A DNA stretch of 64,000 bases from G965267185 sp965267185. Lineage in GTDB: Bacteria > Pseudomonadota > Alphaproteobacteria > UBA6615. The stretch's first letter is position 1. Every line of letters begins with the position of its first letter. The stretch is from positions 2,418,001-2,482,000 of the forward strand of contig OZ253937.1 of the NCBI GenBank assembly GCA_965267185.1, read 5' to 3'. Position numbers and translations under genes: made by a program. A model generated the notes under the pieces. It worked only from the letters and a program-made list of their open reading frames with translations, was not told the origin of the DNA and searched no databases. Positions 53,941 through 62,370 of this stretch are shown here, piece after piece.

Positions 53941-55060
53941 GGAGGGTTTTCGAGGGGGTAAGCTACGCTTAGCTCGCCTTTTTCTCGGCCTGTCTCAAGC
54001 TGATCTTGGCGACGCTGTCGACGCGACTCGCCAGTACATTCACCAGCTAGAGACTGGGGCAAAAATACCCACCGATGAAATGCTTCGAGCAATCGCGGAG
54101 GCTCTGGATGTAATGCCGGAGTTTCTCTTTGTACCTCTCGGCAACGCGGTAAAGGAAGATCAGGTTCATTTCCGCAAACTGACAACGACACCGGTCGGTG
54201 TCGCTAGGCAGGTAATTGCCCACGGCACTCTCTTCGACGCATTAGCTGCACAGATTCAAGAATGGCTGGATCTGCCGACGGTCGACTTCCCGGATATCGA
54301 GGCCGACACACCTGAAAAGATTGAAGACGCAGCCAAATACTGCCGGGAGTACTGGGGATTAGGCACATCTGGACCAATTACCAATATGACCCGCGTTGCG
54401 GAAAATGCGGGAGCGATCGTTACTAATTTTGACGGCATATCTGAGAAAGTTGATGCTCTTTCAATGAGCAGACCGAGGCCTTTAATCGTTAGAAGTAATT
54501 TAAAGGAAAGCGCTTGCCGTTTACGATTCGATATTGCACATGAATGTGCCCATCTAATTCTTCACAAAGGCATTGAAACCGGAAACAGAGAGACAGAGCG
54601 GCAAGCCAATTACTTTGCTGGCGCGTTCCTACTTCCGAAAGAAAGTTTCATTAATGAGTTTCCTGTCCAAAACCGCATAAATTGGTCTCGGTTGTACAAA
54701 CTCAAACTTAGGTGGAAGGTAAGTGTTCGTGCTTTAATTCGTCGAGCATATGAACTGGAACTGATCGGTGATATCGCTTACCGGAAAGCGAACGTATTCT
54801 TAAGTAAATCCGGGCAAACTAAGGTTGAACGGTATGATGATCAGATCGAACTTGAATCCCCTGAGCTACTGTCCACGGCACTGCAGACGCTAAACAACGC
54901 TTATAAGTTCGATGTGAACGACATAGCGGAATCTATTCAATTAAAGAAAAACACATTTATCAGGTTGGTTGGCCATGAAGCTGTAAAGCACTTAGGAGAC
55001 AACCCAATTCCTGAAAATGTAGTTCCGTTCGCTCGATACCAATCTCAGGATTACCCTTAG
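53933..55060 (+). CDS. XRE-family HTH regulator fused to ImmA/IrrE zinc metallopeptidase
   Basis: A 375-residue protein. Residues about 10-62 form a Cro/CI-type HTH (LRLARLFLGLSQADLGDAV, YIHQLETGAKIPTDEMLRAIAEAL). Residues about 130-260 are an ImmA/IrrE (DUF955) peptidase with H203-E-C-A-H207 and the third ligand in ERQANYFAGAFLLP. Such fusions act as antitoxins or derepressors that cleave partner regulators; one relative is the RmrA antitoxin of the RosmerTA defence pair. The gene is distinctly AT-richer than its surroundings: 21 of 60 bases are G or C at 54481-54540, against 36 of 60 in lpdA at 55681-55740. This points to acquisition. Confidence 0.88.
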   Translation: MSREGFRGGKLRLARLFLGLSQADLGDAVDATRQYIHQLETGAKIPTDEMLRAIAEALDVMPEFLFVPLGNAVKEDQVHFRKLTTTPVGVARQVIAHGTLFDALAAQIQEWLDLPTVDFPDIEADTPEKIEDAAKYCREYWGLGTSGPITNMTRVAENAGAIVTNFDGISEKVDALSMSRPRPLIVRSNLKESACRLRFDIAHECAHLILHKGIETGNRETERQANYFAGAFLLPKESFINEFPVQNRINWSRLYKLKLRWKVSVRALIRRAYELELIGDIAYRKANVFLSKSGQTKVERYDDQIELESPELLSTALQTLNNAYKFDVNDIAESIQLKKNTFIRLVGHEAVKHLGDNPIPENVVPFARYQSQDYP

Positions 55061-55079
55061 TCAATTACTGGAACCTCCG

Positions 55080-56495
55080 ATGGACTCCAATACTCGTTCC
55101 TACGACCTTATCGTCATCGGCGGTGGGCCGGGTGGCTATGTCGCCGCAATCCGTGCCGCCCAACTCGGGCTCAAGGTTGCCTGCGTGGAGAAGCGCGAGG
55201 CCCTCGGCGGTACCTGCCTCAACATCGGCTGTATCCCTTCAAAGGCGCTGCTGACGTCGTCAGAAAAGTTCGCGGAGGCGGGACATGCCCTAGCCGCACA
55301 TGGCGTCAAGGTCAGCGGCGTAAAACTCGACCTGCCTGCCATGATGGCCCACAAGGACTCAGTCGTTGACGACAACACCAAGGGCATCGATTTCCTGTTC
55401 AAGAAGAATAAGATCGATCGCTATCACGGCACTGGCCGGATTGCCGCAGCTGGCAAGGTCGATGTCACACCGGACAAGGGCGACACCCAGAGCCTCGACA
55501 CCAAAGCGATCCTGATCGCCACGGGTTCGGAGTCGATGCCACTGCCCGGCGTCGAGATTGACGAAGAGCGCATCGTCACTTCGACCGGCGCACTGTCCCT
55601 CGCCTCCGTACCGAAACATATCGTCGTCGTCGGCGCCGGTTATATCGGTCTCGAGATGGGATCGGTGTGGGGCCGGTTGGGTTCGAAGGTCACGGTGGTC
55701 GAATTTCTCGACCGCATCACGCCGGGCATGGATGGCGAAGTCGCGAAGCAATTCCAACGTATCCTCGGCAAACAGGGCTTCGAGTTCCGGCTGGGCACCA
55801 AGGTGACCGGCGCGGAAAAACTGAAATCTAAAGTGAAGCTGACCGTCGAGCCTGCTGCTGGCGGTGATCCGGAGACCCTGGACTGTGACGTGGTGTTGGT
55901 AGCGATCGGCCGCCGGCCCTACACGGAAGGGCTCGGGTTGGAAGGCGTCGGTGTCGAGACCGACAACCGCGGTTTCATAACCGTTGACGCCCATTACCAG
56001 ACCAATGTTGAAGGCATCTTCGCCATTGGCGACTGCGTGCCGGGTCCCATGCTCGCTCACAAGGCCGAAGACGAAGGTGTGGCCTGCGCTGAAATCATCG
56101 CCGGGGAGACTGGACATGTGAACTACGACGCCATCCCCGGCATCGTTTACACCTGGCCCGAAGTTGCCTCGGTGGGTCAAACCGAAGAACAGCTCAAGGA
56201 AGACGGTGTCGACTACAAAGTCGGCAAATTTCCTTTCTCGGCGAACGGCCGGGCGCGTGCCGGCAACAACACCGACGGGTTCGTTAAGCTGCTAGCCGAT
56301 GCCAAAACCGACCGGGTGTTGGGCGCCCACATCATCGGCCCCGACGCCGGTACGATGATCCACGAGATTGTCGTTGGGATGGAATTCGGCGCGGCGGCGG
56401 AAGACATTGCGCGCACCTGTCACGGCCACCCGACCTTGAACGAGGCCGTTAAAGAAGCAGCGCTCGCTGTCGCTGGCCGCACCATCCACCTCTGA
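55080..56495 (+). CDS. lpdA: Dihydrolipoyl dehydrogenase (E3)
   Basis: A 471-residue FAD disulfide reductase that reoxidises the lipoyl groups of E2. FAD site DLIVIGGGPGGYVAAIRAAQ; redox disulfide GGTCLNIGCIPSKALL; NAD site VVVGAGYIGLEMGSVW; FAIGDCVPGPMLAHKAEDEG; and the C-terminal active base in CHGHPTLNEA. It starts 19 bases after the HTH-ImmA gene and 1.8 kb after sucB, so the module interrupts the usual sucB-lpdA adjacency. Confidence 0.97.
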   Translation: MDSNTRSYDLIVIGGGPGGYVAAIRAAQLGLKVACVEKREALGGTCLNIGCIPSKALLTSSEKFAEAGHALAAHGVKVSGVKLDLPAMMAHKDSVVDDNTKGIDFLFKKNKIDRYHGTGRIAAAGKVDVTPDKGDTQSLDTKAILIATGSESMPLPGVEIDEERIVTSTGALSLASVPKHIVVVGAGYIGLEMGSVWGRLGSKVTVVEFLDRITPGMDGEVAKQFQRILGKQGFEFRLGTKVTGAEKLKSKVKLTVEPAAGGDPETLDCDVVLVAIGRRPYTEGLGLEGVGVETDNRGFITVDAHYQTNVEGIFAIGDCVPGPMLAHKAEDEGVACAEIIAGETGHVNYDAIPGIVYTWPEVASVGQTEEQLKEDGVDYKVGKFPFSANGRARAGNNTDGFVKLLADAKTDRVLGAHIIGPDAGTMIHEIVVGMEFGAAAEDIARTCHGHPTLNEAVKEAALAVAGRTIHL

Positions 56496-56779
56496 GCACC
56501 GAGCCCGACAGAACCAGCCGCAGCCAGTGGAAACGCTGGCTCACGCTGGCCTTTGGCTGGCTGTTCGTTCTGCTGGGGCTTGCTGGCCTTATCCTGCCGT
56601 TTTTGCAGGGTTTTCTGTTTATTGCGGTCGGGGTGCTACTGCTCGCGCGGGAGTCCGCCTGGGTCAAACGCGTAATCGTACGCCTTGGAAAGCGCTACCC
56701 CGGGATGGCAGCGAGATTTGCAGCGATCAGTCAACGGGCCCACACCTGGATCGATCAGGTGCTGCATCGACGCCGTTGA
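56492..56779 (+). CDS. PGPGW-type small transmembrane protein, probable CTG start
   Basis: A 95-residue reading frame with a clear two-helix membrane protein: WKRWLTLAFGWLFVLLGLAG, then LILPFLQGFLFIAVGVLLLA, then a basic amphipathic tail. This matches the PGPGW putative transmembrane family often placed near lpdA. The frame has no ATG, GTG or TTG upstream of the first helix. A CTG at 56492 overlaps the lpdA stop as CTGA and gives a natural N-terminus, MSTEPDRTSRSQWKRW. The start is therefore inferred; a sequencing indel is the alternative. Confidence 0.65.
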   Translation: MSTEPDRTSRSQWKRWLTLAFGWLFVLLGLAGLILPFLQGFLFIAVGVLLLARESAWVKRVIVRLGKRYPGMAARFAAISQRAHTWIDQVLHRRR

Positions 56780-56850
56780 GCACCCAACTGCACGACAGCG
56801 AACTCGACGCATCTCAGACAGGCGCTGCGTCGAAATGCTAACCTGCGGCG

Positions 56851-58077
56851 ATGAGAACTTGGCAGATTGTTACCATCGTGTGCGCCGCCCATGTATTCAG
56901 CATGGCGGGGTTTGCGACGTTCCCGGCGCTCCTGCCGACGTTGCTGCCGCTATGGGAGTTGTCGAATACGCAGGCGGGCTGGATTAGCGGCATTTTTTTC
57001 GCTGGGTACGTGGCGGCTGTTCCTCTCCTCGTCACCCTCACCGACCGGGTCGATTCACGCCGCGTCTACCTCGTCGGCTTGTTGATTTCGACGGTCGGCC
57101 TGTTCGGTTTTGCGTTTGCCGCGACGGGTTTCTGGTCGGCCATGATTTGGCAGGCGGTGCAAGGTGCAGGCATCGGCGGCACGTATATGACCGGGCTCCG
57201 CGTGTTGACCGACCGCCTCCCCGGCGCCACGCCCTCGCGCGCCATCGCGTTCTATACCGGCGCCTTTTCCGTTGGCACCGCAGTATCTTTCGTCGTGTCG
57301 GGGGAAATCGCCAGCCGGCTCGGTTGGGAATTCGCGTTTGGCGTCGCCGCGCTCGGTCCGCTCATCGCCGGCGCCATCACATTGCTGTTCCTGGCCTCAC
57401 GGCCACCCGATAAGGAAACTCTGCCGGATACCCATCTGCTCGATTTCCGGCCGGTTTTGCGGAACCGCCAAGCCATGGCCTTCACCTTGGGTTACGCCGG
57501 GCATTCGTGGGAGTTGTTCGCGCTGCGCGGCTGGATCGTCGCCTTTCTGGTTTTCGCCGGTGCGAAGGAAGCCGGTAGCGGGATCTTGAATGCCACCCTG
57601 ATTGCCGGCGCCGCCAACCTGCTTGCCGTACCGGCCAGCATCATCGGCAACGAATTCGCCGAACGGTTTGGCCGCCGGCGAACCATTCTAACCGTGATGC
57701 TTTTGACGGTTATCGCGGCGCTGGCCACGGGGTTTAGCCCCACGGTATCGCTCACCGCCGCCGCGATTTTCATCATCGTCTATAGTGGCTTCGTGATGGG
57801 TGACTCGGCATCGCTGACCGCCGGCGCTGCAGGTGCGGCGGCGCCCGGCTACCGCGGGGCCACCTTGGCAGTGCATGCCATTTTGGGGTTCGGCGCCGCA
57901 CTGATCGGACCGCTGATCGTCGGACTGACGCTTGATCTGGGCGGCGGCCAACAAAGCGCCTTCGCCTGGTTCCTCGCATTCGCGGCAATGGGTTTCGGCT
58001 CGCTGGCTGGAGCCGCGTCGCTGTGGTGGCTCGGCCGCGAGGCCGCCGCGGCGCGCCACACCGTTGAACAACGGTGA
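56851..58077 (+). CDS. Major facilitator superfamily transporter
   Basis: A 408-residue protein with twelve hydrophobic segments. The loop 2-3 signature is SGIFFAGYVAAVPLLVTLTDRVDSRRVYLVG, and the second half repeats it around NEFAERFGRRRTILTV. An EFAFGVAALGPLIAGAITLLFL segment is in helix 6. The substrate is unknown; no regulator is adjacent. Confidence 0.9.
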   Translation: MRTWQIVTIVCAAHVFSMAGFATFPALLPTLLPLWELSNTQAGWISGIFFAGYVAAVPLLVTLTDRVDSRRVYLVGLLISTVGLFGFAFAATGFWSAMIWQAVQGAGIGGTYMTGLRVLTDRLPGATPSRAIAFYTGAFSVGTAVSFVVSGEIASRLGWEFAFGVAALGPLIAGAITLLFLASRPPDKETLPDTHLLDFRPVLRNRQAMAFTLGYAGHSWELFALRGWIVAFLVFAGAKEAGSGILNATLIAGAANLLAVPASIIGNEFAERFGRRRTILTVMLLTVIAALATGFSPTVSLTAAAIFIIVYSGFVMGDSASLTAGAAGAAAPGYRGATLAVHAILGFGAALIGPLIVGLTLDLGGGQQSAFAWFLAFAAMGFGSLAGAASLWWLGREAAAARHTVEQR

Positions 58078-58124
58078 ACCGCAACTGTTGACCGCGCTCT
58101 GCCCGCATGGGCAGGTTGCTATCC

Positions 58125-58853
58125 ATGGTTGGTAGGTTTCGCAAACTCGCCCGGTCGATGGGGTTTGACGTTGCCCGGTTTCCCGGCGCGGCGTCCCATT
58201 GGCCGCGCCTCACGGAACTGCTTGAGCGCCACCAGGTTTCTCTGGTCCTCGATGTCGGCGCCAATATCGGGCAATACGCCATCTCGCTGCGCAACAACGG
58301 CTATTCGGGACGCATTGTGTCCTTCGAACCCCTATCGTCCGCACATGCGGAGCTTACCGCCAACGCCAGCACCGACCCCCTGTGGCATGTTGCGCCGCGC
58401 TGTGCGGTCGGTGCCGCGCCGGGGGAAACCGAAGTAAACATTTCGCCCGAGTCCGATATGAGCTCGCTGCTTCCCCTGACCGAAGACGCCGCGGAGAAAT
58501 TCGCCAGCGTGCGTATGACGGGAAGCGAAACGGTTGCGATCACGACACTCGCGGCGGAAGTTCCGCGCTATGCCGATGCCGGCGAGCCGGTTTTCGTCAA
58601 ATCGGATACCCAAGGCTATGAAGCGGAGGTGCTGACAGGGTTGGGCGGCGCGGCGGATCGGGTGATCGGGCTACAACTGGAGTTGTCGCTTGTTCCGATC
58701 TATCAGGGTCAGCCGGACTATCTCACCGTACTGAACAGCGTGCGCCATCTCGGCTTTTCACCACACCTCGTCATCCCGGGATATTTCAGCCGCCACCATG
58801 GGCAAATGATTGAATTCGACGTGGTGTGTTTTCGCGAAACGCCGACCCACTGA
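58125..58853 (+). CDS. FkbM family methyltransferase
   Basis: A 242-residue SAM-dependent O-methyltransferase of the FkbM type. SLVLDVGANIGQYAISLRNNGYSGRIVSFEPL is motif I and the acidic loop, and FVKSDTQGYEAEVLTGL is the FkbM hallmark (D-x-x-G-x-E). The targets are often sugars or lipids of the envelope. ATGs at 58107 and 58125 are possible; the second has GGCAGG nine bases upstream and is preferred. Confidence 0.88.
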   Translation: MVGRFRKLARSMGFDVARFPGAASHWPRLTELLERHQVSLVLDVGANIGQYAISLRNNGYSGRIVSFEPLSSAHAELTANASTDPLWHVAPRCAVGAAPGETEVNISPESDMSSLLPLTEDAAEKFASVRMTGSETVAITTLAAEVPRYADAGEPVFVKSDTQGYEAEVLTGLGGAADRVIGLQLELSLVPIYQGQPDYLTVLNSVRHLGFSPHLVIPGYFSRHHGQMIEFDVVCFRETPTH

Positions 58854-58917
58854 CCACGATACACCTTGAAGTCTGGCAAATGGTTGTTTTCAAGCAACGG
58901 CTAAACCGTCCATAAGT

Positions 58918-58959
58918 ATATATATTGCGGTTTGACGACTAAACGACCGCAATATATAT
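58918..58959. repeat. Fourteen-bp perfect inverted repeat upstream of the ParA-like gene
   Basis: ATATATATTGCGGT (58918-58931) and ACCGCAATATATAT (58946-58959) are exact reverse complements around a 14-base spacer. It lies 36 bases before the ParA-like start in a 141-base gap. No T-tract follows, so it is more likely an operator or a partition-like binding site than a terminator. Confidence 0.8.
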
Positions 58960-58994
58960 GGTTATCTAGTCTCCAATTGGATGAAGAGCTGGTT

Positions 58995-59666
58995 TTGCTT
59001 GTATTGACCGTTGCCTCCCGAAAAGGGGGATCCGGCAAGACAACCCTGGCGGGCCATCTGGCCGTTGAGGCGGAACGAAGCGGCTGCGGCAAGGTGGCCC
59101 TGGTCGACATCGATCCTCAAGGCAGTCTGGCGGACTGGTGGAACGCCCGCACGGCCCCGACGCCGCTCTACGTCAACACGAACCTGCCATCGCTGGAACA
59201 AGATCTCGACCGGGTTCGCGCCCAAGGTGTCGATATCGCGGTCATCGATACGCCGCCGACAATCGCGGGGCGCGTCAGCCAAGCCATCGAACTGAGCGAT
59301 TTAGTCGTCATCCCGAGCCGGCCCAGCCCGCACGATCTGCGCTCGATTACAGCCACTGCCGAGCTTGTCGAGAATTGCGGCAAACCGCTGGTCTTCGTCC
59401 TCAACGGCGCCACCCACCGGGCCCGGATTACGTCTGAGGCGATTTCCGTAATTTCCTATTTCGGTCCTCTAGCGCCGGTGATTATTCATCACCGCGTCGA
59501 CTTCGCGGCAAGCATGATCGATGGCCGCACTGTGATGGAGGTATCCGGCGCTAAGCCCGCCGCCCGGGAAATCATGGAGCTTTGGCAGTTTCTGGCCCGG
59601 CGCCTCAATATCTGGAAAGAGCCGCCGGCGCCGGTGCAAGAAACCCAGCTTGAATTGAGGGCATAA
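58995..59666 (+). CDS. ParA-family ATPase (orphan)
   Basis: A 223-residue deviant Walker ATPase. It starts with LTVASRKGGSGKTTLAGHLA (deviant P-loop with the signature Lys), and has VALVDIDPQGSLADWW, VIDTPPTIAGRVSQAIELSDLVVIPSRPSP and the VFVLNGATHRARI specificity segment. No ParB is adjacent, so it resembles orphan ParA/MipZ-like positioning ATPases. The TTG at 58995 gives the family-type N-terminus; a longer frame begins inside the inverted repeat and is rejected. Confidence 0.87.
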   Translation: MLVLTVASRKGGSGKTTLAGHLAVEAERSGCGKVALVDIDPQGSLADWWNARTAPTPLYVNTNLPSLEQDLDRVRAQGVDIAVIDTPPTIAGRVSQAIELSDLVVIPSRPSPHDLRSITATAELVENCGKPLVFVLNGATHRARITSEAISVISYFGPLAPVIIHHRVDFAASMIDGRTVMEVSGAKPAAREIMELWQFLARRLNIWKEPPAPVQETQLELRA

Positions 59667-59669
59667 CCT

Positions 59670-60596
59670 TTGACCAAGGGAAGTACCGCTTCGCTCGACA
59701 GCAGCCTATTTGCCCACAAGGGAACCGCCCGGCCGGCCAGCGCCTTGCGCTCTATTTATCCGGAGACCGGCGACGACGAAGACTTGTCGGAAGCGGGGTT
59801 TCCCGACCCTGCGCCCAAGGCAAAGCAATTCGAGCCGGACGACGAGCTTGAAGCCGCAGCCAGCTTGCTCACCAAACAGTTCAAACCGGTGGGCGTGAAC
59901 GGCCCGACGCGGCCTCCCGCCGATACGGGCCAAGTCGAAACCCTTGTCACGGCTCAGCCATCCCAGGCGTCCGATATACCAGCGGCACAAAGCACCGCCG
60001 CCGCAACCGAGCCTGTCGTTTCTGGACGAACCAGCATCTTACGGCGGCTCATGATCAGCGCCGGCTTTGTGGTGTTGGCGATCGTTAGTCTCGGAATCGG
60101 TTTCACAGTCAATCTGATCGCCCGCGACAGCGCCCCCGCGCCGGAAGCCAGCACAACGAACGCCACGACTCAGCCCGAAATATCGCAGCTGGCAACACCG
60201 CCAGACCTCGGCCTCGACCTTCGCAACACTATTCGACTGGCATCGCAAACCGAGGTCGCGGCGGTACCGAAGCCCGATTTGGATTCCGCCGCCGCAGCGG
60301 CGCTCAGTGACTCCGACAAACTAATTGCCACGCCGACACCAATTATCGACCTGCAATACGCCGTTCAAGTCGGCTCGGTGTCCGACCGCCGGAGGGCGGA
60401 AGAGCTGTGGCGTGAGATCACTGGTGCCCATGCCGAATTGTTCGCCGGCAAAGGGCTCGACGTGCGGCCGGTCGGTGCCGCAGATCAGACGCGCTATTGG
60501 GTGCAAACCGGCACGTTCGGTGACATTACCGGCGCGCAAGGCTTCTGCGAGCAGGTCCAATCGCGCGGCGTTGAATGTCTCGTCGTCAAAAAGTAG
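59670..60596 (+). CDS. SPOR domain membrane protein
   Basis: A 308-residue single-pass protein. A polar cytoplasmic region (residues 1-125) precedes one transmembrane helix (about residues 130-150, LMISAGFVVLAIVSLGIGFTV), an Ala/Thr-rich linker and a C-terminal SPOR domain (YAVQVGSVSDRRRAEELWREI ... YWVQTGTFGDITGAQGFCEQV). SPOR domains bind denuded glycan at division sites. TTG start with TTGAGGG eight bases upstream, three bases after the ParA-like stop; the two are one operon. Confidence 0.87.
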   Translation: MTKGSTASLDSSLFAHKGTARPASALRSIYPETGDDEDLSEAGFPDPAPKAKQFEPDDELEAAASLLTKQFKPVGVNGPTRPPADTGQVETLVTAQPSQASDIPAAQSTAAATEPVVSGRTSILRRLMISAGFVVLAIVSLGIGFTVNLIARDSAPAPEASTTNATTQPEISQLATPPDLGLDLRNTIRLASQTEVAAVPKPDLDSAAAAALSDSDKLIATPTPIIDLQYAVQVGSVSDRRRAEELWREITGAHAELFAGKGLDVRPVGAADQTRYWVQTGTFGDITGAQGFCEQVQSRGVECLVVKK

Positions 60597-60649
60597 TGGC
60601 CGCCCATCGCTAACCAGCGAACCTAAACACCTTCGGGAAAGCGGCGCGG

Positions 60650-61639
60650 CTAGGCGTCGCCTTTTCCCGACTCCGCCCGCGGATGCGCCTGGGAATAAAC
60701 ATCGAGCAAACGCTCGGCATCGACATCTGTATAGCGTTGGGTGGTCGACAGCGAGGCGTGGCCAAGCAATTCCTGAATCGCACGCAGATCGCCGCCAGCA
60801 CCAAGCAAGTGGGTGGCGAAGGAATGACGCAACGCATGGGGTGTTGCCTCTTTTGGCAGCCCGAGTTGGGCCCGCAAGGTTTGCATGCGCCCTTGGACGA
60901 TGCGCGGATTGAGCCGCCCACCCCGAACCCCGACGAACAAAGGGCCGTCGGGCGCTAGCTTATGGGGACATGCGGCAATGTAATCGGCGATGGCGTCGTT
61001 GACGACAGGCAGCACCGGCACCTGGCGCTGCTTACCGCCTTTACCGGTGATCCTTAGACTCTCGCCACGCGGCACGTCCCGGCGGTTGAGAGATAGCGCC
61101 TCGGAAATACGCAGCCCGCAACCGTATAACAGGGTCAGCACCGCAACATCGCGCGCCGCCACCCAGGGCTCCGACGTTTCGTGCTCCGGCTCGCTGGCGC
61201 TTTCAAGAACGTCGCCCATCTCTGCGACAGCGAGCGCCTTGGGTACGGCCTTGGTACTCCGCGGGCCGCGAATGGCGCCGATCGCAGCATTGTGCGCCAA
61301 CCCCTCGCGGTCGAGAAAGCGATAGAACCCGCGCACGACCGATAGGGCCCGGGCAGTCGAGCTGCGGGCCAAGCCCGCTTGTGTGCGCTGCGCCAACCAA
61401 GCGCGAAAGTCGCCCGACTTCAGTTCCGCCAAACCGGCTAAGCTTGGCGGCTCACCCTGGTGAAACGTGAGAAAGTCGAGAAAGGCGGCAAGGTCGCGGA
61501 TGTAGGCAGCTAGCGTGTGGGGTGACGCGCGGCGTTCGGCTGAGAGCTGATCGTACCACTGGCCAACCGCCTCCCGCAGCGGCGCATCGCCAATTGCTAA
61601 CGACACATCGTCAGTTATCGGTGCGGCAGATCCAGCCAT
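60650..61639 (-). CDS. xerC: Tyrosine recombinase XerC
   Basis: A 329-residue site-specific recombinase resolving chromosome dimers at dif. The N-terminal SAM-like domain has PHTLAAYIRDLAAFLDFL, and the catalytic residues are Arg in GCGLRISEAL, Lys in ITGKGGKQR, HALRHSFATHLL, His in LLGHASLSTTQRY and the nucleophile Tyr in that last motif. The ATG at 61639 overlaps the upstream DUF484 gene by 25 bases; a GTG at 61606, after the overlap, is an alternative start. Confidence 0.93.
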   Translation of the reverse strand: MAGSAAPITDDVSLAIGDAPLREAVGQWYDQLSAERRASPHTLAAYIRDLAAFLDFLTFHQGEPPSLAGLAELKSGDFRAWLAQRTQAGLARSSTARALSVVRGFYRFLDREGLAHNAAIGAIRGPRSTKAVPKALAVAEMGDVLESASEPEHETSEPWVAARDVAVLTLLYGCGLRISEALSLNRRDVPRGESLRITGKGGKQRQVPVLPVVNDAIADYIAACPHKLAPDGPLFVGVRGGRLNPRIVQGRMQTLRAQLGLPKEATPHALRHSFATHLLGAGGDLRAIQELLGHASLSTTQRYTDVDAERLLDVYSQAHPRAESGKGDA

Positions 61640-62349
61640 GTACGGATGCAGTGCTCCATGACATGCGCCAAGAACGCTAGCAGCTCGGTGCCCTGACCGG
61701 GATGGAAGCGGCGCGGCTCGCGGCTCCCCATCGCCAACAGTGCGACCGGCGCGTCTTCGCGCACGGAAAGGCGCAACAAAGCGTCGGAACGCACCAGTCC
61801 CGCCGCCTCGCCGAATATCCGCCGGTCGCCCGACACGTTGTCGCGCAACGTGACGCTGCGTTCGCCCTCGATCACCTTGGCGATGGTGCCGTCGGGCAAG
61901 ATGCGTATGCCGTGCGACGTGGCGGGCGCCACGCTGTCGGTCTCGAGGCACAGGGCTACCGCATCGATATTCAGCAGGCCGACAAGATCGGTCGCCATGA
62001 GCTCCAGCAAATGATCGAGCGAGCGGGCCGACAACAGCCGCAACACAGTGGCATGGATACGGCTTTGGCTATGCTGGTTATTGCGGCCAGCATCGATCAG
62101 TTCGCCATGCTCTTTGGTGCTGCGCGCCAGCTCCGCCCGCAAGCGTCCGACCATGGCGTGTTGCAGGTCGACGACTTCGCCGCCCTCGGGATCGGCATCG
62201 GCAAATTCGCGAACCGGCGATTCGATAATCGCCAGCAAGTCGGGGTGCTCGCGAAGAAAATCGGGATGGGCGCGTAGATATGCCTCAACCTGTTTCGCGG
62301 TGGGATCAGCGGACTCCGAAGTGCCAGGCTTGGTTGCTTTTTGGCTCAC
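61615..62349 (-). CDS. DUF484 family protein
   Basis: A 244-residue GAF-like cytoplasmic protein. VEAYLRAHPDFLREHPDLLAII is the DUF484 start, and DLQHAMVGRLRAELARSTKEHGELIDAGRNN is a coiled-coil helix before the GAF-type domain. In many Proteobacteria DUF484 is encoded directly before xerC, as here. The function is unknown. Confidence 0.92.
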   Translation of the reverse strand: MSQKATKPGTSESADPTAKQVEAYLRAHPDFLREHPDLLAIIESPVREFADADPEGGEVVDLQHAMVGRLRAELARSTKEHGELIDAGRNNQHSQSRIHATVLRLLSARSLDHLLELMATDLVGLLNIDAVALCLETDSVAPATSHGIRILPDGTIAKVIEGERSVTLRDNVSGDRRIFGEAAGLVRSDALLRLSVREDAPVALLAMGSREPRRFHPGQGTELLAFLAHVMEHCIRTWLDLPHR

Positions 62350-62370
62350 TGATCGCGCCCGTATTTGCGC

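Noticed and set aside
61640..61951. Extension of xerC to 61951
   Set aside because: It lies antisense-free but inside DUF484 in another frame with Arg/His-rich nonsense sequence; the XerC N-terminus begins after 61639.
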